Notes: generated by a model from the letters alone, not told the origin. Shown: positions 52,434 through 61,888, counted from the first letter of the stretch. The stretch is 64,000 bases of DNA from Anaerosalibacter sp. Marseille-P3206 (GCF_900155565.1 NZ_FUHM01000002.1:1302001-1366000); one strand, 5' to 3'. Numbers and translations are program-made.

Positions 52434-53111
52434 TTATATTAATAAAGTCTGCTTGCAAGCAGACTTTTCACTATTATTTTCAATTATAAAATTACTATCT
52501 TCTTCTAGGGGAACTACCCATTCAATAGAGTAATCAAAATCAATACTTATGTTTTCATTACATTGATTTCTACTTGTATATTCATTAGATATTAAAAAAT
52601 CATTAGCTTTTTTAAAAGGCTCTATCATACCCTCTATCAAAAATACATCTTGAGAAACATGATCATGCTCTACAAAATCTTCTATTAAAAAATTATAATA
52701 CTTAAACATATGAAAAATATCTTCATCATAATCATAAACATTAAGATTATCTAAAAATAAACTTATCTTTTCTATTCCTTCTTCCATTACGGTTTCTAAA
52801 AAAACTTGTGCCTCAACACTATCTATATCTTCATAATGATCCTTTATTTCATATACATTTGTAAAGTCACTAAAAGAAAATATTGGATCATATCTTCGAA
52901 TATATTCCTGAACAAAATAAAGATAATTATGGAGATAATTATAATAGGTTATTTTATTTATATTTACTAAACAATCTAAATTTGTATACTTAGAAATATT
53001 ATCTGATCCAAAATATGAACTTTTTTTATCAAATTTTATTGAAGAGGATATATTTAAACCCTTAATCCAATTATGCAAATTTAACATACTCAAAAAATCA
53101 CTAATAATCAT
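52434..53111 (-). CDS. Unknown protein (225 residues)
   Basis: ATG with GGAGGGAAGAGG upstream. Acidic, mostly helical (YNYLHNYLYFVQEYIRRYDP...EEGIEKISLFLDNLN...FKYYNFLIEDFVEHDH), no signal or membrane segment, and a low-complexity C-terminal tail. No family recognised. It heads a compact three-gene run with the 59- and 129-residue genes. An inverted repeat AGTCTGC/GCAGACT overlaps its last codons and could weaken read-through. Confidence 0.5.
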   Translation of the reverse strand: MIISDFLSMLNLHNWIKGLNISSSIKFDKKSSYFGSDNISKYTNLDCLVNINKITYYNYLHNYLYFVQEYIRRYDPIFSFSDFTNVYEIKDHYEDIDSVEAQVFLETVMEEGIEKISLFLDNLNVYDYDEDIFHMFKYYNFLIEDFVEHDHVSQDVFLIEGMIEPFKKANDFLISNEYTSRNQCNENISIDFDYSIEWVVPLEEDSNFIIENNSEKSACKQTLLI

Positions 53112-53494
53112 CCTCTTCCCTCCTTTATATCATTCATAATATTATATTCATATGATAATTATTATTTACTAATTTATAATAATTATTACCCATTTATCAC
53201 AATTATTCATCTAAACTCTTTAAATTTAAGTACCTATTATATTTATTGTATCATATTTTTTTAAAATAAGAGAATTATTTTAATACATCTTTCTACATTT
53301 TTCTCTTATTCATTTTTTACACTTCTTTCTGCTCATATAAACACACCATCCATACTAATCTACTTACTTTAGTACATCTAATCTAGTAAGATTACTCGCA
53401 ATTATATTAACTCACTAATCTGATAATGAGTCAGGGGACCGTGACTCACAAAACAAACCAGAAGCCTCAGCTTCTGGTTTTATATACACATATA
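53112..53494. other. AT-rich gap with family A palindrome (53427-53448)
   Basis: No gene seen. It holds TGAGTCA...TGACTCA (53427-53448) around GGGGACCG and the terminator of the next gene; the rest is simple AT-rich sequence, probably including the promoter of the three-gene run. Confidence 0.6.
53455..53480 (-). terminator. Terminator of the M23 peptidase gene
   Basis: AAACCAGAAGC, a 4-base loop, GCTTCTGGTTT, 15 bases after the stop at 53495. Confidence 0.7.
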
Positions 53495-54901
53495 TTATTT
53501 TCCAACGTATTTTGATGGGTTTTGGTGTACCCCATTTTTTAGTACTTCAAAGTGTAGATGTGGTCCTGTGCTTCTGCCAGTGTTTCCTACGGCAGCTATT
53601 TTTTGACCTTTATATACTTTGGTACCTTTTTTTACATATATCTTACTACAATGACCATATCTTGTAACAAAGCCATTGCCATGATTTACTTCTACTAGAT
53701 AGCCATATGCTCCTCTATATCCTGCAAAGGTTACTGTTCCTCCATCTGCTGCATTTATTGGAGTTCCTATTCTTGCTGCTAAGTCGATTCCCTTATGCAT
53801 TCTTCCTCTTCTCATTCCATATCTAGAAGATAGTGATCCTCTAGTAGGCAATATGAATGCACCTGTTGCTGCTGTTAATGGAAGTTTTTTGGTACCCTTT
53901 ACTATCAATTCGTCCACAGGTTTAGAGACTATTTCTTCTTTGATGATCTTTCTTTCTACTTCTACTCCATTATGTTTTGTTACCTTTGCTAATATATTGC
54001 TCTTACCTTTTACACCTTTTACTTTTACTTTCTTTTCGTTTTTGTACATGGATGTATTTTGTTCTATCTTTGTTTCATATGCTAGTTCTTGTTCGTATTG
54101 TACTTCTTCTACTGTAGCTATTGTGATAAGTGGTTTTGGCACTATTAGGCTCACTTCATCTCCAAGATAAATTTTTTCTGGATCTTTTCCTGGATTTGCA
54201 CTTATCAATTCATCTACTGTCATATTGTATTTTGCTGCTATTGTCCAGTAGCTTTCTCCTTCTTCTACAATATGAGTTTTCTCTTCAGTTGTACCTGTAG
54301 CTATTATAGATTTTACTTCATCTAATGATTTAACTTGTGACATAGGTATGTCTTTTTTTACTACCTTTACATCTTCTACAAAAGTCACTTCTTCTATATT
54401 TGAATTTTCGTTTATTCCTTCAATATATGGTGATTTAACTGCATAGAGTAGTTCATCTGCTTCTTTTTTGGTCTTGAAGGCTCCAATGTCCTTCCCATCA
54501 ATTTGTAGAACATAGCCGCTGACAAGAAAAGTTAATTTTGATCTGATATTTTTTCTCAAATCAGTTTCAGTGATTATTTCTTCATCTTTTGCATGAGTAT
54601 CTACAAATTCTATTTTCTTATCCAATACTATTTCCACATCATATGTACTTGCCAATTCTTTTTCTATCTGTTCTATTAATTTTTCTGCAACTTCTCTATC
54701 TCTTACTGTTCCTAGATCCTCTCCTCCAAATTTAATAGAAAACGCTCTAGTCTTTACCTCATCTACCTTTAATATTATCCCAATACATGCTATCAATACT
54801 ATTATTGTCAATGCCATTAAGCTGTTTTTCGTATTTAAATTTTTGGGTCTAAGCTTCCTAAGATGATCTTTAAAGTTGAAATGTTCATTAGGTAGTTCCA
54901 T
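53495..54901 (-). CDS. Membrane-anchored M23 peptidase with G5 and LysM domains
   Basis: 468 residues. Cytoplasmic N-terminus, one membrane segment (about 29-46), then an extracellular region with LysM (HIVEEGESYWTIAAKYNMTVDELISANPG, about 212-255), a G5 domain (VQYEQELAYETKIEQN...KVKVKGVKG, about 265-340) and an M23/LytM domain (about 350-465). Zinc ligands are visible: H and D in MHKGIDLA and HLHFE near the end. It cleaves peptidoglycan cross-bridges. Similar proteins act in cell separation or sporulation. The gene stands alone with its own terminator. Confidence 0.92.
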   Translation of the reverse strand: MELPNEHFNFKDHLRKLRPKNLNTKNSLMALTIIVLIACIGIILKVDEVKTRAFSIKFGGEDLGTVRDREVAEKLIEQIEKELASTYDVEIVLDKKIEFVDTHAKDEEIITETDLRKNIRSKLTFLVSGYVLQIDGKDIGAFKTKKEADELLYAVKSPYIEGINENSNIEEVTFVEDVKVVKKDIPMSQVKSLDEVKSIIATGTTEEKTHIVEEGESYWTIAAKYNMTVDELISANPGKDPEKIYLGDEVSLIVPKPLITIATVEEVQYEQELAYETKIEQNTSMYKNEKKVKVKGVKGKSNILAKVTKHNGVEVERKIIKEEIVSKPVDELIVKGTKKLPLTAATGAFILPTRGSLSSRYGMRRGRMHKGIDLAARIGTPINAADGGTVTFAGYRGAYGYLVEVNHGNGFVTRYGHCSKIYVKKGTKVYKGQKIAAVGNTGRSTGPHLHFEVLKNGVHQNPSKYVGK

Positions 54902-55166
54902 AGTTAGACTCCTTCCTATTTTGGTTTAAGCTTCAAACCAAAAAGTTTTTGTTGTAACTACTTTGTAACCTTTTTGTAACTTATTTGTATATAACACTTG
55001 TACATTATATCACAATTCTTTATATTATCAAATATTTTTATTTACATTATTTTATTCAATTTAATTTAAATTATTCCTATGTATTTATAATTTGTTATAG
55101 GGAAGACTTCTATTAAATGGTTTTTATTAATAAATATATAAATATAAATTTTATTAGGAGGCAAGT

Positions 55167-55751
55167 ATGAATTTAAACCCTAAGATAGAGTCTTCTTCAG
55201 TAAATTGCTATTCTCCCATGGCTGTATATGATCTTAGCAATTATATGTTTGATACTTTTATTCAGTCTAAAGTATTTGATTATGATCAAGTAGTTATTCT
55301 TTGTATAGGCTCTGATAGATCTACTGGAGATTCCCTAGGACCCTTGGTTGGATACAAATTGAAATCTATGTTGTTTAAGCATAAGGAAGTTGTTTTGCTG
55401 GGTACTCTTGATGAGCCTGTTCATGCAAAAAATTTAGAAGAAAAAATAGAATACATATATGCTAATTTTTCAAACCCATTTATATTGGCTATAGATGCCT
55501 CTTTAGGTCAGTTTGATAAGATAGGATTTATTAATATAAGAAAAGGGCCATTAAAGCCTGGACTAGGAGTAAACAAAATACTACCTACTATAGGGCATGT
55601 AAGCATTACTGGAGTTGTAAATGCTTCTGGTATCATGGAGTATGTAGTCCTTCAAAATACTCGTTTGAATTTGGTGATGAGGATGGCTGAAGTTATTTCT
55701 AAAAGTATACATCTTTGTATGATCAAATACAAAAAGATTAAATCCAATTAA
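55167..55751 (+). CDS. yyaC: Sporulation-associated protease-fold protein YyaC
   Basis: 194 residues, AGGAGG before the ATG. The family motif VVILCIGSDRSTGDSLGPLVGYKL near 42-65, GTLDEPVHAKNLEE and AIDASLG with GxxxNIRKGPLKPG match YyaC (DUF1256), related to the spore germination protease fold. Widely conserved in spore formers, often near the origin-proximal genes. It is the main sign in this window that the organism sporulates. Confidence 0.9.
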   Translation: MNLNPKIESSSVNCYSPMAVYDLSNYMFDTFIQSKVFDYDQVVILCIGSDRSTGDSLGPLVGYKLKSMLFKHKEVVLLGTLDEPVHAKNLEEKIEYIYANFSNPFILAIDASLGQFDKIGFINIRKGPLKPGLGVNKILPTIGHVSITGVVNASGIMEYVVLQNTRLNLVMRMAEVISKSIHLCMIKYKKIKSN

Positions 55752-55841
55752 TTTTTTGCGAAAAACATCGAAAAATTGTATATATTTTGGCATATGTGGT
55801 ATAATTATATTGTCAAAGACCTGTCCATTTAAATATTATTT

Positions 55842-55870
55842 AAAAACCTCGGGATTTTCTCGAGGTTTTT
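55842..55870. terminator. Bidirectional terminator between yyaC and the YkuS-like gene
   Basis: AAAAACCTCG, 9-base loop, CGAGGTTTTT; works for both convergent genes. Confidence 0.75.
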
Positions 55871-55879
55871 GTTTGTCTA

Positions 55880-56158
55880 TTAAAACAAGTCAGTATATAC
55901 TCTGCTTTTTATTATCTCATCTATTTCATCTATAGTTCTTCCGTCTGCATTTATGAGTAGTGTTCCCATTCCATTTACTGTGGTAAATCCCATATTCATA
56001 TTTATATAGTTGCTTAAGTATGGGCTTTGTCCTTCTGGGTTTTGATATATTGCTGCTTCTATATTTTCATCATCCATAGAAGTGACTATATAGCCTCTGT
56101 TTTCTAGTTCTCTTTTTACATTTTCTAAATCATCTTGTACTCCTATTCTCCTAGACAT
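55880..56158 (-). CDS. YkuS-like (UPF0180) protein
   Basis: 92 residues from the ATG at 56158 (AAGGAGG upstream); a longer in-frame extension has no ribosome site. RRIGVQDDLENVKRELENRGYIV is the UPF0180 signature and TLLINADGRTIDEIDEIIKSR ends the domain. Small cytoplasmic protein of unknown biochemical role. Its ribosome site lies in the 3' arm of the upstream gene's terminator (56159-56213), so read-through and folding may control it. Confidence 0.75.
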   Translation of the reverse strand: MSRRIGVQDDLENVKRELENRGYIVTSMDDENIEAAIYQNPEGQSPYLSNYINMNMGFTTVNGMGTLLINADGRTIDEIDEIIKSRVYTDLF

Positions 56159-56213
56159 TAAAAAAACCTCCTTATTTTTAATAATATTATTTGTTAAGAA
56201 GGTTTTTTTATTC
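56159..56213 (-). terminator. Terminator after the DUF4446 gene that contains the ribosome site of the next gene
   Basis: On the minus strand AAAAAAACCTTCTTA pairs with TAAGGAGGTTTTTTT, and the second arm holds the AGGAGG of the YkuS-like gene. Confidence 0.6.
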
Positions 56214-56224
56214 AATATTTATTT

Positions 56225-56743
56225 TTAACGAGCCATGATTTGATCTTCTCCATGAATGGCTCTATCTATGGCTTGCATTTCTTCAACAGAAAGTGGGTAT
56301 TTTGATTGTCCTTTGACTATAGGTTTGCCATATGAAGTGGTGTATTCTCTGCCAAATATACTGGTGATGACTACTCCGTTTAGATTGTCATCTAGTAATG
56401 CAAGGGAAAAGCTTAGTTCACTTCCCATGTCTGCAAAGGCATTGTATCTTATCATTCCTACTTTTTGTATTGCATATTTTAGTCTAGAGTCTAATTCTTG
56501 ACATCTACTTTCAAGTTTTTCTGTATCAGCTCTTACTCCTTCTATTTCTTTTAGAGTTTCAAGTATCAACTCTTCTAGATTTATACCTTCTACATCTTTT
56601 ACTAATGCATTGTACTTTTCAGTTATTCTTCCTACTCTAAACTGTTCTATTAGATATAGGATTAAAACTACTAAAAATGCTGCCATTAGTCCTATAATTA
56701 TTTCTACATTATATTCAATGATTATCTCTTTAAGTTGTTCCAT
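56225..56743 (-). CDS. DUF4446 membrane protein
   Basis: 172 residues. One membrane segment (about 14-33), a coiled coil (about 45-90) and the DUF4446 core (KVGMIRYNAFADMGSELSFSLALLDDNLNGVVITSIFGREYTTSYGKPI). Found in many Clostridia close to parB/soj and yyaC; function unknown. Co-oriented with the cysteine desulfurase-like gene, 16 bases downstream of it. Confidence 0.88.
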   Translation of the reverse strand: MEQLKEIIIEYNVEIIIGLMAAFLVVLILYLIEQFRVGRITEKYNALVKDVEGINLEELILETLKEIEGVRADTEKLESRCQELDSRLKYAIQKVGMIRYNAFADMGSELSFSLALLDDNLNGVVITSIFGREYTTSYGKPIVKGQSKYPLSVEEMQAIDRAIHGEDQIMAR

Positions 56744-56759
56744 ATGTTTCCCCTCTCCA

Positions 56760-57902
56760 TTATATCTCTTTAGAAATTTGTTTAATAGCTTTAACTCCCA
56801 AATCTATTTCTTCATGAGTGTTGAAAGGTCCAAAACTAAATCTTACTGCACCTTGCTTGAAGGAGCCTACTGTCTTGTGAGCTAGTGGTGCACAGTGTAG
56901 TCCGGATCTTACACCTATATTGTATTCTTCATCTAGTATATAGCTTACTTCAGATGAGTCTTCGTCTCTTATGTTTATAGTTACTACTGCACCTTGTTCC
57001 CTTACATCCTGTGGTCCATATATTTTTATACCATCAATTTTTAGTAGTTCTTCTATGAAATGTGATGTCAATTCTTCTTCTTTTTTTCTGATGTTTTCTA
57101 TGCCTGTTTCTAAGATGTATTTTACACCTTCTCCTAATCCTATGATTCCTGGTGCATTTGGAGTTCCGCTTTCATATTTGTCTGGCAATATTTCTGGTTG
57201 ATATAGTATGTCTGAGGCACTTCCAGTTCCACCTGCTTTTAGTTCCTTTACCTCTATGCCTTCCCTTATATATAGTCCTCCTGTGCCTTGAGGTCCAAGT
57301 AGTCCCTTATGACCTGGAAATGCTAGAAGGTCTATGTTCATCTTTTCTACATCTATATCATATACCCCTGCTGATTGGGCTCCATCTACCATGTATATTA
57401 GTCCATGTTTTTTGGCTATTTGCCCTATCTCCATGATGGGCATTATTGTTCCTGTTAGATTGGATACATGAGTGGTTATTATCATCTTAGTATTATTTTT
57501 GATTGCCTTTTGTATATCCAATGGGTTTATTCTACCCTTAGAATCACCTTGTACTATTGTTACTTCTACACCTACTTTTTCCAGATGTTTTAATGGTCTT
57601 AGAACTGAATTGTGTTCCATTGAAGTTGTTACTACATGATCTCCTGGATTTAGTATTCCTTTTATCCCTAAGTTTAGGCTATCTGTACAATTAAATGTGA
57701 ATATTACATTCATAGGATTTTTTATATTGAACAGTTTTGCTAAAATCTCTCTTGTTTCATATATTTCCCTACCTGCTTTCAGTGCCATCTTATGACCTGC
57801 TCTTCCTGGGTTTGCACCATATTCCTTCATTACTTCCATTATTCTGTCATAAACTATTGTAGGTTTAGGAAAGGAAGTCGCCGCATTGTCAAAATAAATC
57901 AC
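56760..57902 (-). CDS. Cysteine desulfurase/selenocysteine lyase-family aminotransferase
   Basis: 380 residues from a GTG start (GGGGGTGTAGAT upstream). Class V aminotransferase fold: IYFDNAATSFPKP at the N-terminus, TTSMEHNSVLRPL, VDGAQSAGV and the PLP-lysine in FPGHKGLLGPQGTGG (about 203-217). The C-terminal catalytic-loop cysteine appears in GVRSGLHCAPLAH. It probably releases sulfur from cysteine. This subtype, beside DUF4446, is a common clostridial arrangement with no IscU partner. Confidence 0.88.
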   Translation of the reverse strand: MIYFDNAATSFPKPTIVYDRIMEVMKEYGANPGRAGHKMALKAGREIYETREILAKLFNIKNPMNVIFTFNCTDSLNLGIKGILNPGDHVVTTSMEHNSVLRPLKHLEKVGVEVTIVQGDSKGRINPLDIQKAIKNNTKMIITTHVSNLTGTIMPIMEIGQIAKKHGLIYMVDGAQSAGVYDIDVEKMNIDLLAFPGHKGLLGPQGTGGLYIREGIEVKELKAGGTGSASDILYQPEILPDKYESGTPNAPGIIGLGEGVKYILETGIENIRKKEEELTSHFIEELLKIDGIKIYGPQDVREQGAVVTINIRDEDSSEVSYILDEEYNIGVRSGLHCAPLAHKTVGSFKQGAVRFSFGPFNTHEEIDLGVKAIKQISKEI

Positions 57903-57962
57903 ATCTACACCCCCAAGTTGATTGATATTTTTATTATAACATATTATATGTCATATCAAATG

Positions 57963-59651
57963 CTAATTGCAAAGAAAAATGAATTTGAAATCATTGACAT
58001 AGAAAAGTCCCATATCTGTTATTTTCAGCTCTGGTATCACTGGGAGGGCTATAAATGATAGTGTCATAAATGGTTCTATTTCACTATTTACATTTAGCTC
58101 TTCATGGGCGATTTTTAGCATATTTTTGTATTTTTTATTTACTATTTCTAGTGGCTCACTAGACATGAGACCTGCAATAGTTAGGGGAAGGCTATCTAGT
58201 ACTTTTCCATTGGATACAATTGTTATTCCCCCACCTATTCTTTGGATTTCTTCTATGCAGTATAGCATATCTTCATCATTATCTCCTATCACTATTATAT
58301 TATGAGAGTCGTGAGCAATTGTAGATGCTATTGCACCATTTTTAAGACCAAAACCCTCTACAAGGCCTAGGCCAATGTTTCCAGTTTTGTTGTGTCTTTC
58401 TATGACTGCAACTTTTAGTAGATTGTCATTCATTTTTCTTTCAAGTTTTTTTGTGACTAAACTATGAGGCTCTATACCTATGACATTTACATTTTCCGAT
58501 TTCAGTTGTAAATCTAAATCCTCTCGTTTTATCTTTTGAATGTTAACAGAGTTTGCAACCTTTTCTGTACTTGATGGTGTTCCTTGAAATAGGGGTTGTA
58601 GATTTTCACTTACTGCTTTTCCATTTTTAAATACTTTCAATATATTGAAGTCTTTTAAATTGTCTATAACTACTAGATCCGCAGTATATCCTGGAGCAAT
58701 AGCTCCTTTTCCCTTTAGGCCATAGCATTCTGCACTGTTTAGTGTTGCCATTTTGATAGCGTCTATTGGGTCTATGCCTGATTCTATTGCCAATTTGATA
58801 TTGTAATCTATATGACCATCTTTGAGAATTTCTTCTGGATGTTTGTCGTCAGTGCAAAATAGACATCTTCTCAAGTTGTCTTTACTTACAGCTTTTATGA
58901 GTTCTTTGAGGTTTTTGGCTGCTGAACCCTCTCTGATTAGTACATACATACCCAATCTCAGTCTGTTTAACATCTCTTCTAATGTGGAGCATTCATGTTC
59001 TGTGGATATACCTGCTACTATGTATGCATTTAGCTCTTTGTCTGAGATTATTGGACCATGGCCATCTATTTTTTTCCCTTCTGCCATGATTATCTTTTGA
59101 AGTACAGATTCATCTGTATTTATTACTCCTGGATAGTTCATCAATTCTCCTAGACCTAATACTCTTTCTTCACCTATGAGTTCTTTTAGATCATCAGCCT
59201 CGAGTTTTGCACCTGAGTTTTCAAAGGGTGTTGCTGGAACACAGCTAGGAAGCATTACAAATACATCTAGAGGTAAGTTTTTACTATCTTCTAAAATATA
59301 TTTGATGCCATCTATTCCCTTTACATTGGCAATCTCATGGGGATCTGCTATTATGCTTGTGGTACCTCTTGGTACTATTGCCTTGGCAAATTGAGCTGGA
59401 GTTACCATGGAAGATTCTATGTGAACATGTCCATCTATGAATCCAGGGGATAGGTATTTTCCTTTTAAATCTATTTCTTCTATACCATCATATTGGCCGA
59501 TTCCTACAATGGTATCTTTTTCTATGGCCACATCTCCTTCTATTATTTCATTTGTAAATACATTGATTATTTTGCAGTTTTTTAGAACTAATTGTGCTTT
59601 TTTGTCTCCTTTTGCAATGGTTATTTTATTCTTTAATTCTTCTAGTTTCAT
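57963..59651 (-). CDS. ade: Adenine deaminase
   Basis: 562 residues from the ATG at 59651 (TAAGGAGGAAAAA upstream); an upstream in-frame extension into the permease gene end is not plausible. Amidohydrolase motifs: PGFIDGHVHIESSMV (about 60-75), DPHEIANVKG, GHGPIISDKELNAYI, and CTDDKHPEEI. The C-terminal domain (GNIGLGLVEGFGLKNGAIASTIAHDSHNIIVIGD) is typical of Ade, which converts adenine to hypoxanthine and ammonia. It follows a purine permease gene, making an adenine uptake-and-salvage pair. Confidence 0.93.
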   Translation of the reverse strand: MKLEELKNKITIAKGDKKAQLVLKNCKIINVFTNEIIEGDVAIEKDTIVGIGQYDGIEEIDLKGKYLSPGFIDGHVHIESSMVTPAQFAKAIVPRGTTSIIADPHEIANVKGIDGIKYILEDSKNLPLDVFVMLPSCVPATPFENSGAKLEADDLKELIGEERVLGLGELMNYPGVINTDESVLQKIIMAEGKKIDGHGPIISDKELNAYIVAGISTEHECSTLEEMLNRLRLGMYVLIREGSAAKNLKELIKAVSKDNLRRCLFCTDDKHPEEILKDGHIDYNIKLAIESGIDPIDAIKMATLNSAECYGLKGKGAIAPGYTADLVVIDNLKDFNILKVFKNGKAVSENLQPLFQGTPSSTEKVANSVNIQKIKREDLDLQLKSENVNVIGIEPHSLVTKKLERKMNDNLLKVAVIERHNKTGNIGLGLVEGFGLKNGAIASTIAHDSHNIIVIGDNDEDMLYCIEEIQRIGGGITIVSNGKVLDSLPLTIAGLMSSEPLEIVNKKYKNMLKIAHEELNVNSEIEPFMTLSFIALPVIPELKITDMGLFYVNDFKFIFLCN

Positions 59652-59671
59652 TTTTTCCTCCTTAAGTGTAA

Positions 59672-59699
59672 ATACCACCTCCCAAATGGAAGGTGGTAT
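59672..59699 (-). terminator. Hairpin between the purine permease gene and ade
   Basis: ATACCACCT, a 10-base loop, AGGTGGTAT. No clear T-tract, so probable partial attenuation. Confidence 0.5.
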
Positions 59700-59704
59700 A
59701 TTTT

Positions 59705-61021
59705 TTAGATAAAGAATTTCACTACGAATAGTATGGATAGTATGAACATTACAATGGATATATCTTTCCATTTTCCAGTTAATAGTTTTAGTACTACATA
59801 GGATACCATTCCAAATACTATTCCTTCTGCGATGCTATATGCTAATGGCATCATGATGATAGTTAAGAATGCTGGTATTGCTTCTGTGAAATCATCTAGA
59901 TCAATTTCTTTTATTGGACTCATCATGAACAATCCTACTAATATCAATGCTGGTGCTGTAGCTGCTCCTGGAACTGCTATGAATATTGGGGAGAATATTA
60001 GTGCTAATGCAAATAGACATGCAGTTGTAAAGGATGTTAGACCAGTTCTACCACCTTCTGCTACTCCTGAAGCACTTTCTACATATGTTGTTACTGTACT
60101 AGTTCCTAAGCAAGCTCCTGCAACTGTACCTACTGCATCTGCAAATAGGGCTTGTTTTACTTTTGGAAGTTTTCCATCTTTGTCAAGCATTTTTGCTTTC
60201 GAGGATACTCCTACAAGAGTACCTATAGTGTCAAATACGTCAACGAATAGGAATGTGAACAATACTACAAACATGTCTTTTGTGAATATTTCACTCCAAA
60301 CAAATTGGAATGCTACTGGTTTTAATGATGGTGGTAATTGAACTATTTTGGTTATTGGTTCTGTAACTCCCATTGGGATACCTATTAATGTAGTAACTAT
60401 TATACCTATTAGTAATGCACCTTTAACTTTTTTTGCAAGTAATACTCCCATTATTATAAGTCCTATGATAGCTAATAGTGCTGGTCTTTCACCTAAATTA
60501 CCTAGTGATAGTATGACTCCTTCACCTTGTTGTATGATTCCTACATTGGATAGTCCTATACAGGCAATGAAAAGCCCTATTCCTACTGAAACTGCTTTTT
60601 TAAGATTCATTGGTATGGCATTGAATATTGCCTCTCTTACTCCAAATAGTGATAATACTATAAAAACTATACCTTCTAAAAATACTGCAGTTAGAGCAAA
60701 TTGCCATGAGTGTCCCATTACTATAACTACTGAATAAGCAAAGAATGCGTTAAGTCCCATACCTGGCGCTAGTGCAAATGGATAGTTTGCATATAATGCC
60801 ATTATGAGTGTTCCTATTACTGCTGATAATGCGGTGGCTGTAAATACTCCTCCCTTATCCATTCCAGCATCACCTAATATTAGCGGATTTACACTTAGTA
60901 TATAAGCCATCGTCATAAATGTAGTAATTCCTGCTAATACTTCAGTTTTTACATCAGTTTTGTTTTCTCTTAGTCTGAAGGTTTTTTCCAGGAAACCTTC
61001 ATTTACTGAACCATTTGACAT
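59705..61021 (-). CDS. NCS2-family purine permease (adenine/hypoxanthine/guanine)
   Basis: 438 residues from the ATG at 61021 (AAAAGGAGG upstream). About twelve membrane segments; VKTEVLAGITTFMTMAYILSVNPLILGDAG near the start and DVFDTIGTLVGV and ESASGVAEGGRTGLTS later are diagnostic of the AzgA/PbuG-type branch. It imports purine bases by proton symport. Likely co-transcribed with ade, 53 bases downstream. The 72-base leader is too short for a purine riboswitch. Confidence 0.92.
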   Translation of the reverse strand: MSNGSVNEGFLEKTFRLRENKTDVKTEVLAGITTFMTMAYILSVNPLILGDAGMDKGGVFTATALSAVIGTLIMALYANYPFALAPGMGLNAFFAYSVVIVMGHSWQFALTAVFLEGIVFIVLSLFGVREAIFNAIPMNLKKAVSVGIGLFIACIGLSNVGIIQQGEGVILSLGNLGERPALLAIIGLIIMGVLLAKKVKGALLIGIIVTTLIGIPMGVTEPITKIVQLPPSLKPVAFQFVWSEIFTKDMFVVLFTFLFVDVFDTIGTLVGVSSKAKMLDKDGKLPKVKQALFADAVGTVAGACLGTSTVTTYVESASGVAEGGRTGLTSFTTACLFALALIFSPIFIAVPGAATAPALILVGLFMMSPIKEIDLDDFTEAIPAFLTIIMMPLAYSIAEGIVFGMVSYVVLKLLTGKWKDISIVMFILSILFVVKFFI

Positions 61022-61049
61022 CTCACTTCCTCCTTTTATTTTATTAAGC

Positions 61050-61085
61050 AAAAGGAGACCTATGGTTTTGCCTTAGGTCTACTTT
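61050..61085 (-). terminator. Terminator after the cyclodeaminase-family gene
   Basis: On the minus strand AAAAGTAGACCTA, loop, TAGGTCTCCTTTT; the tail is T-rich. Confidence 0.6.
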
Positions 61086-61093
61086 TGTCTTTA

Positions 61094-61732
61094 CTAACTT
61101 AGTTTTTCATATACTATTTCTAATACTTCTTCTTTTAGTTCTTTTCCTTCTTTTAGTATGCTATCTATTTCATTTTGAATTTTGTTTACATATTCTTCGT
61201 CTTTGATGCCTAATAGATTGATTTTTACATTGAATAGTGCACCTTCTAGTCCTGAGTATGCTAATAGTGAACCTACTCCTACATCTGTTATGGCATTTTG
61301 GTTTCCATATTGTGCAAAAGGTTTTTGAAGTCTTAGTACTGCTAGACATTCTTTAGCACAGTTTAGAGGAACTTCTAGAGCTATTTTTGTAGCATCTTCT
61401 ATTGCCTTTCTTCTTATGGATTTTTCTTCTTCTGTTTCTTTTGGCAATTTCATTGCTTCCATTACTTTGTTAAATGATGTAGTGTCTTCATCAACTATTT
61501 CATTTAATCTTGATATTAAACCTTGAAGTTTTTCTAAGTTTTCATCTATGGTCTTTTTTTGACAATCATCTAATTTTTCATAAGCCTTTCTGCCTACAGT
61601 TAAGTTTCCAACCATACTAGTTAGACCTGCACCTAAGCTTCCTGCTAATGCTGAAACACTTCCTCCTCCTGGAGCTGGTTCGTTACTAGCTACTTGGCTT
61701 ACAAAATCTTTTACAGTTTTTTCAATTAACAA
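61094..61732 (-). CDS. Cyclodeaminase/cyclohydrolase family protein (FTCD C-terminal-like)
   Basis: 212 residues from a TTG start with AGGAGG 8 bases upstream. The family signature is VASNEPAPGGGSVSALAGSLGAGLTSMV (about 15-42), followed by helical segments and a late conserved NCAKECLAVL. Relatives are formiminotetrahydrofolate cyclodeaminase and methenyl-THF cyclohydrolase of clostridial one-carbon pathways. No folate gene is adjacent, so the precise reaction is open. Confidence 0.85.
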   Translation of the reverse strand: MLIEKTVKDFVSQVASNEPAPGGGSVSALAGSLGAGLTSMVGNLTVGRKAYEKLDDCQKKTIDENLEKLQGLISRLNEIVDEDTTSFNKVMEAMKLPKETEEEKSIRRKAIEDATKIALEVPLNCAKECLAVLRLQKPFAQYGNQNAITDVGVGSLLAYSGLEGALFNVKINLLGIKDEEYVNKIQNEIDSILKEGKELKEEVLEIVYEKLS

Positions 61733-61846
61733 AATACCGCCTCCTTGTTATAATCAAATGTCGTTACCTATGTTTTTAAGTATATCAAATTTATCGAAAT
61801 ATTTAAATTGATTTATTGATATATTTGTTAAAATAAAGGGAGAACT

Positions 61847-61875
61847 AAAAAAAACGGGAGAGCTAAGCTCTCCCC
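61847..61875 (-). terminator. Terminator of the AGCS symporter gene
   Basis: GGGAGAGCT, A, AGCTCTCCC; on the minus strand followed by GTTTTTTTT, about 14 bases after the stop. Confidence 0.85.
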
Positions 61876-61888
61876 TACAAATGTATAT

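Noticed and set aside
59832-60737. Plus-strand frames of 169 and 129 codons opposite the purine permease
   Set aside because: They are antisense shadows with no ribosome site; the minus-strand permease is clear.
61022-61093. Possible purine riboswitch before the purine permease gene
   Set aside because: The gap is only 72 bases, is filled by the terminator of the preceding gene, and shows no purine aptamer core.
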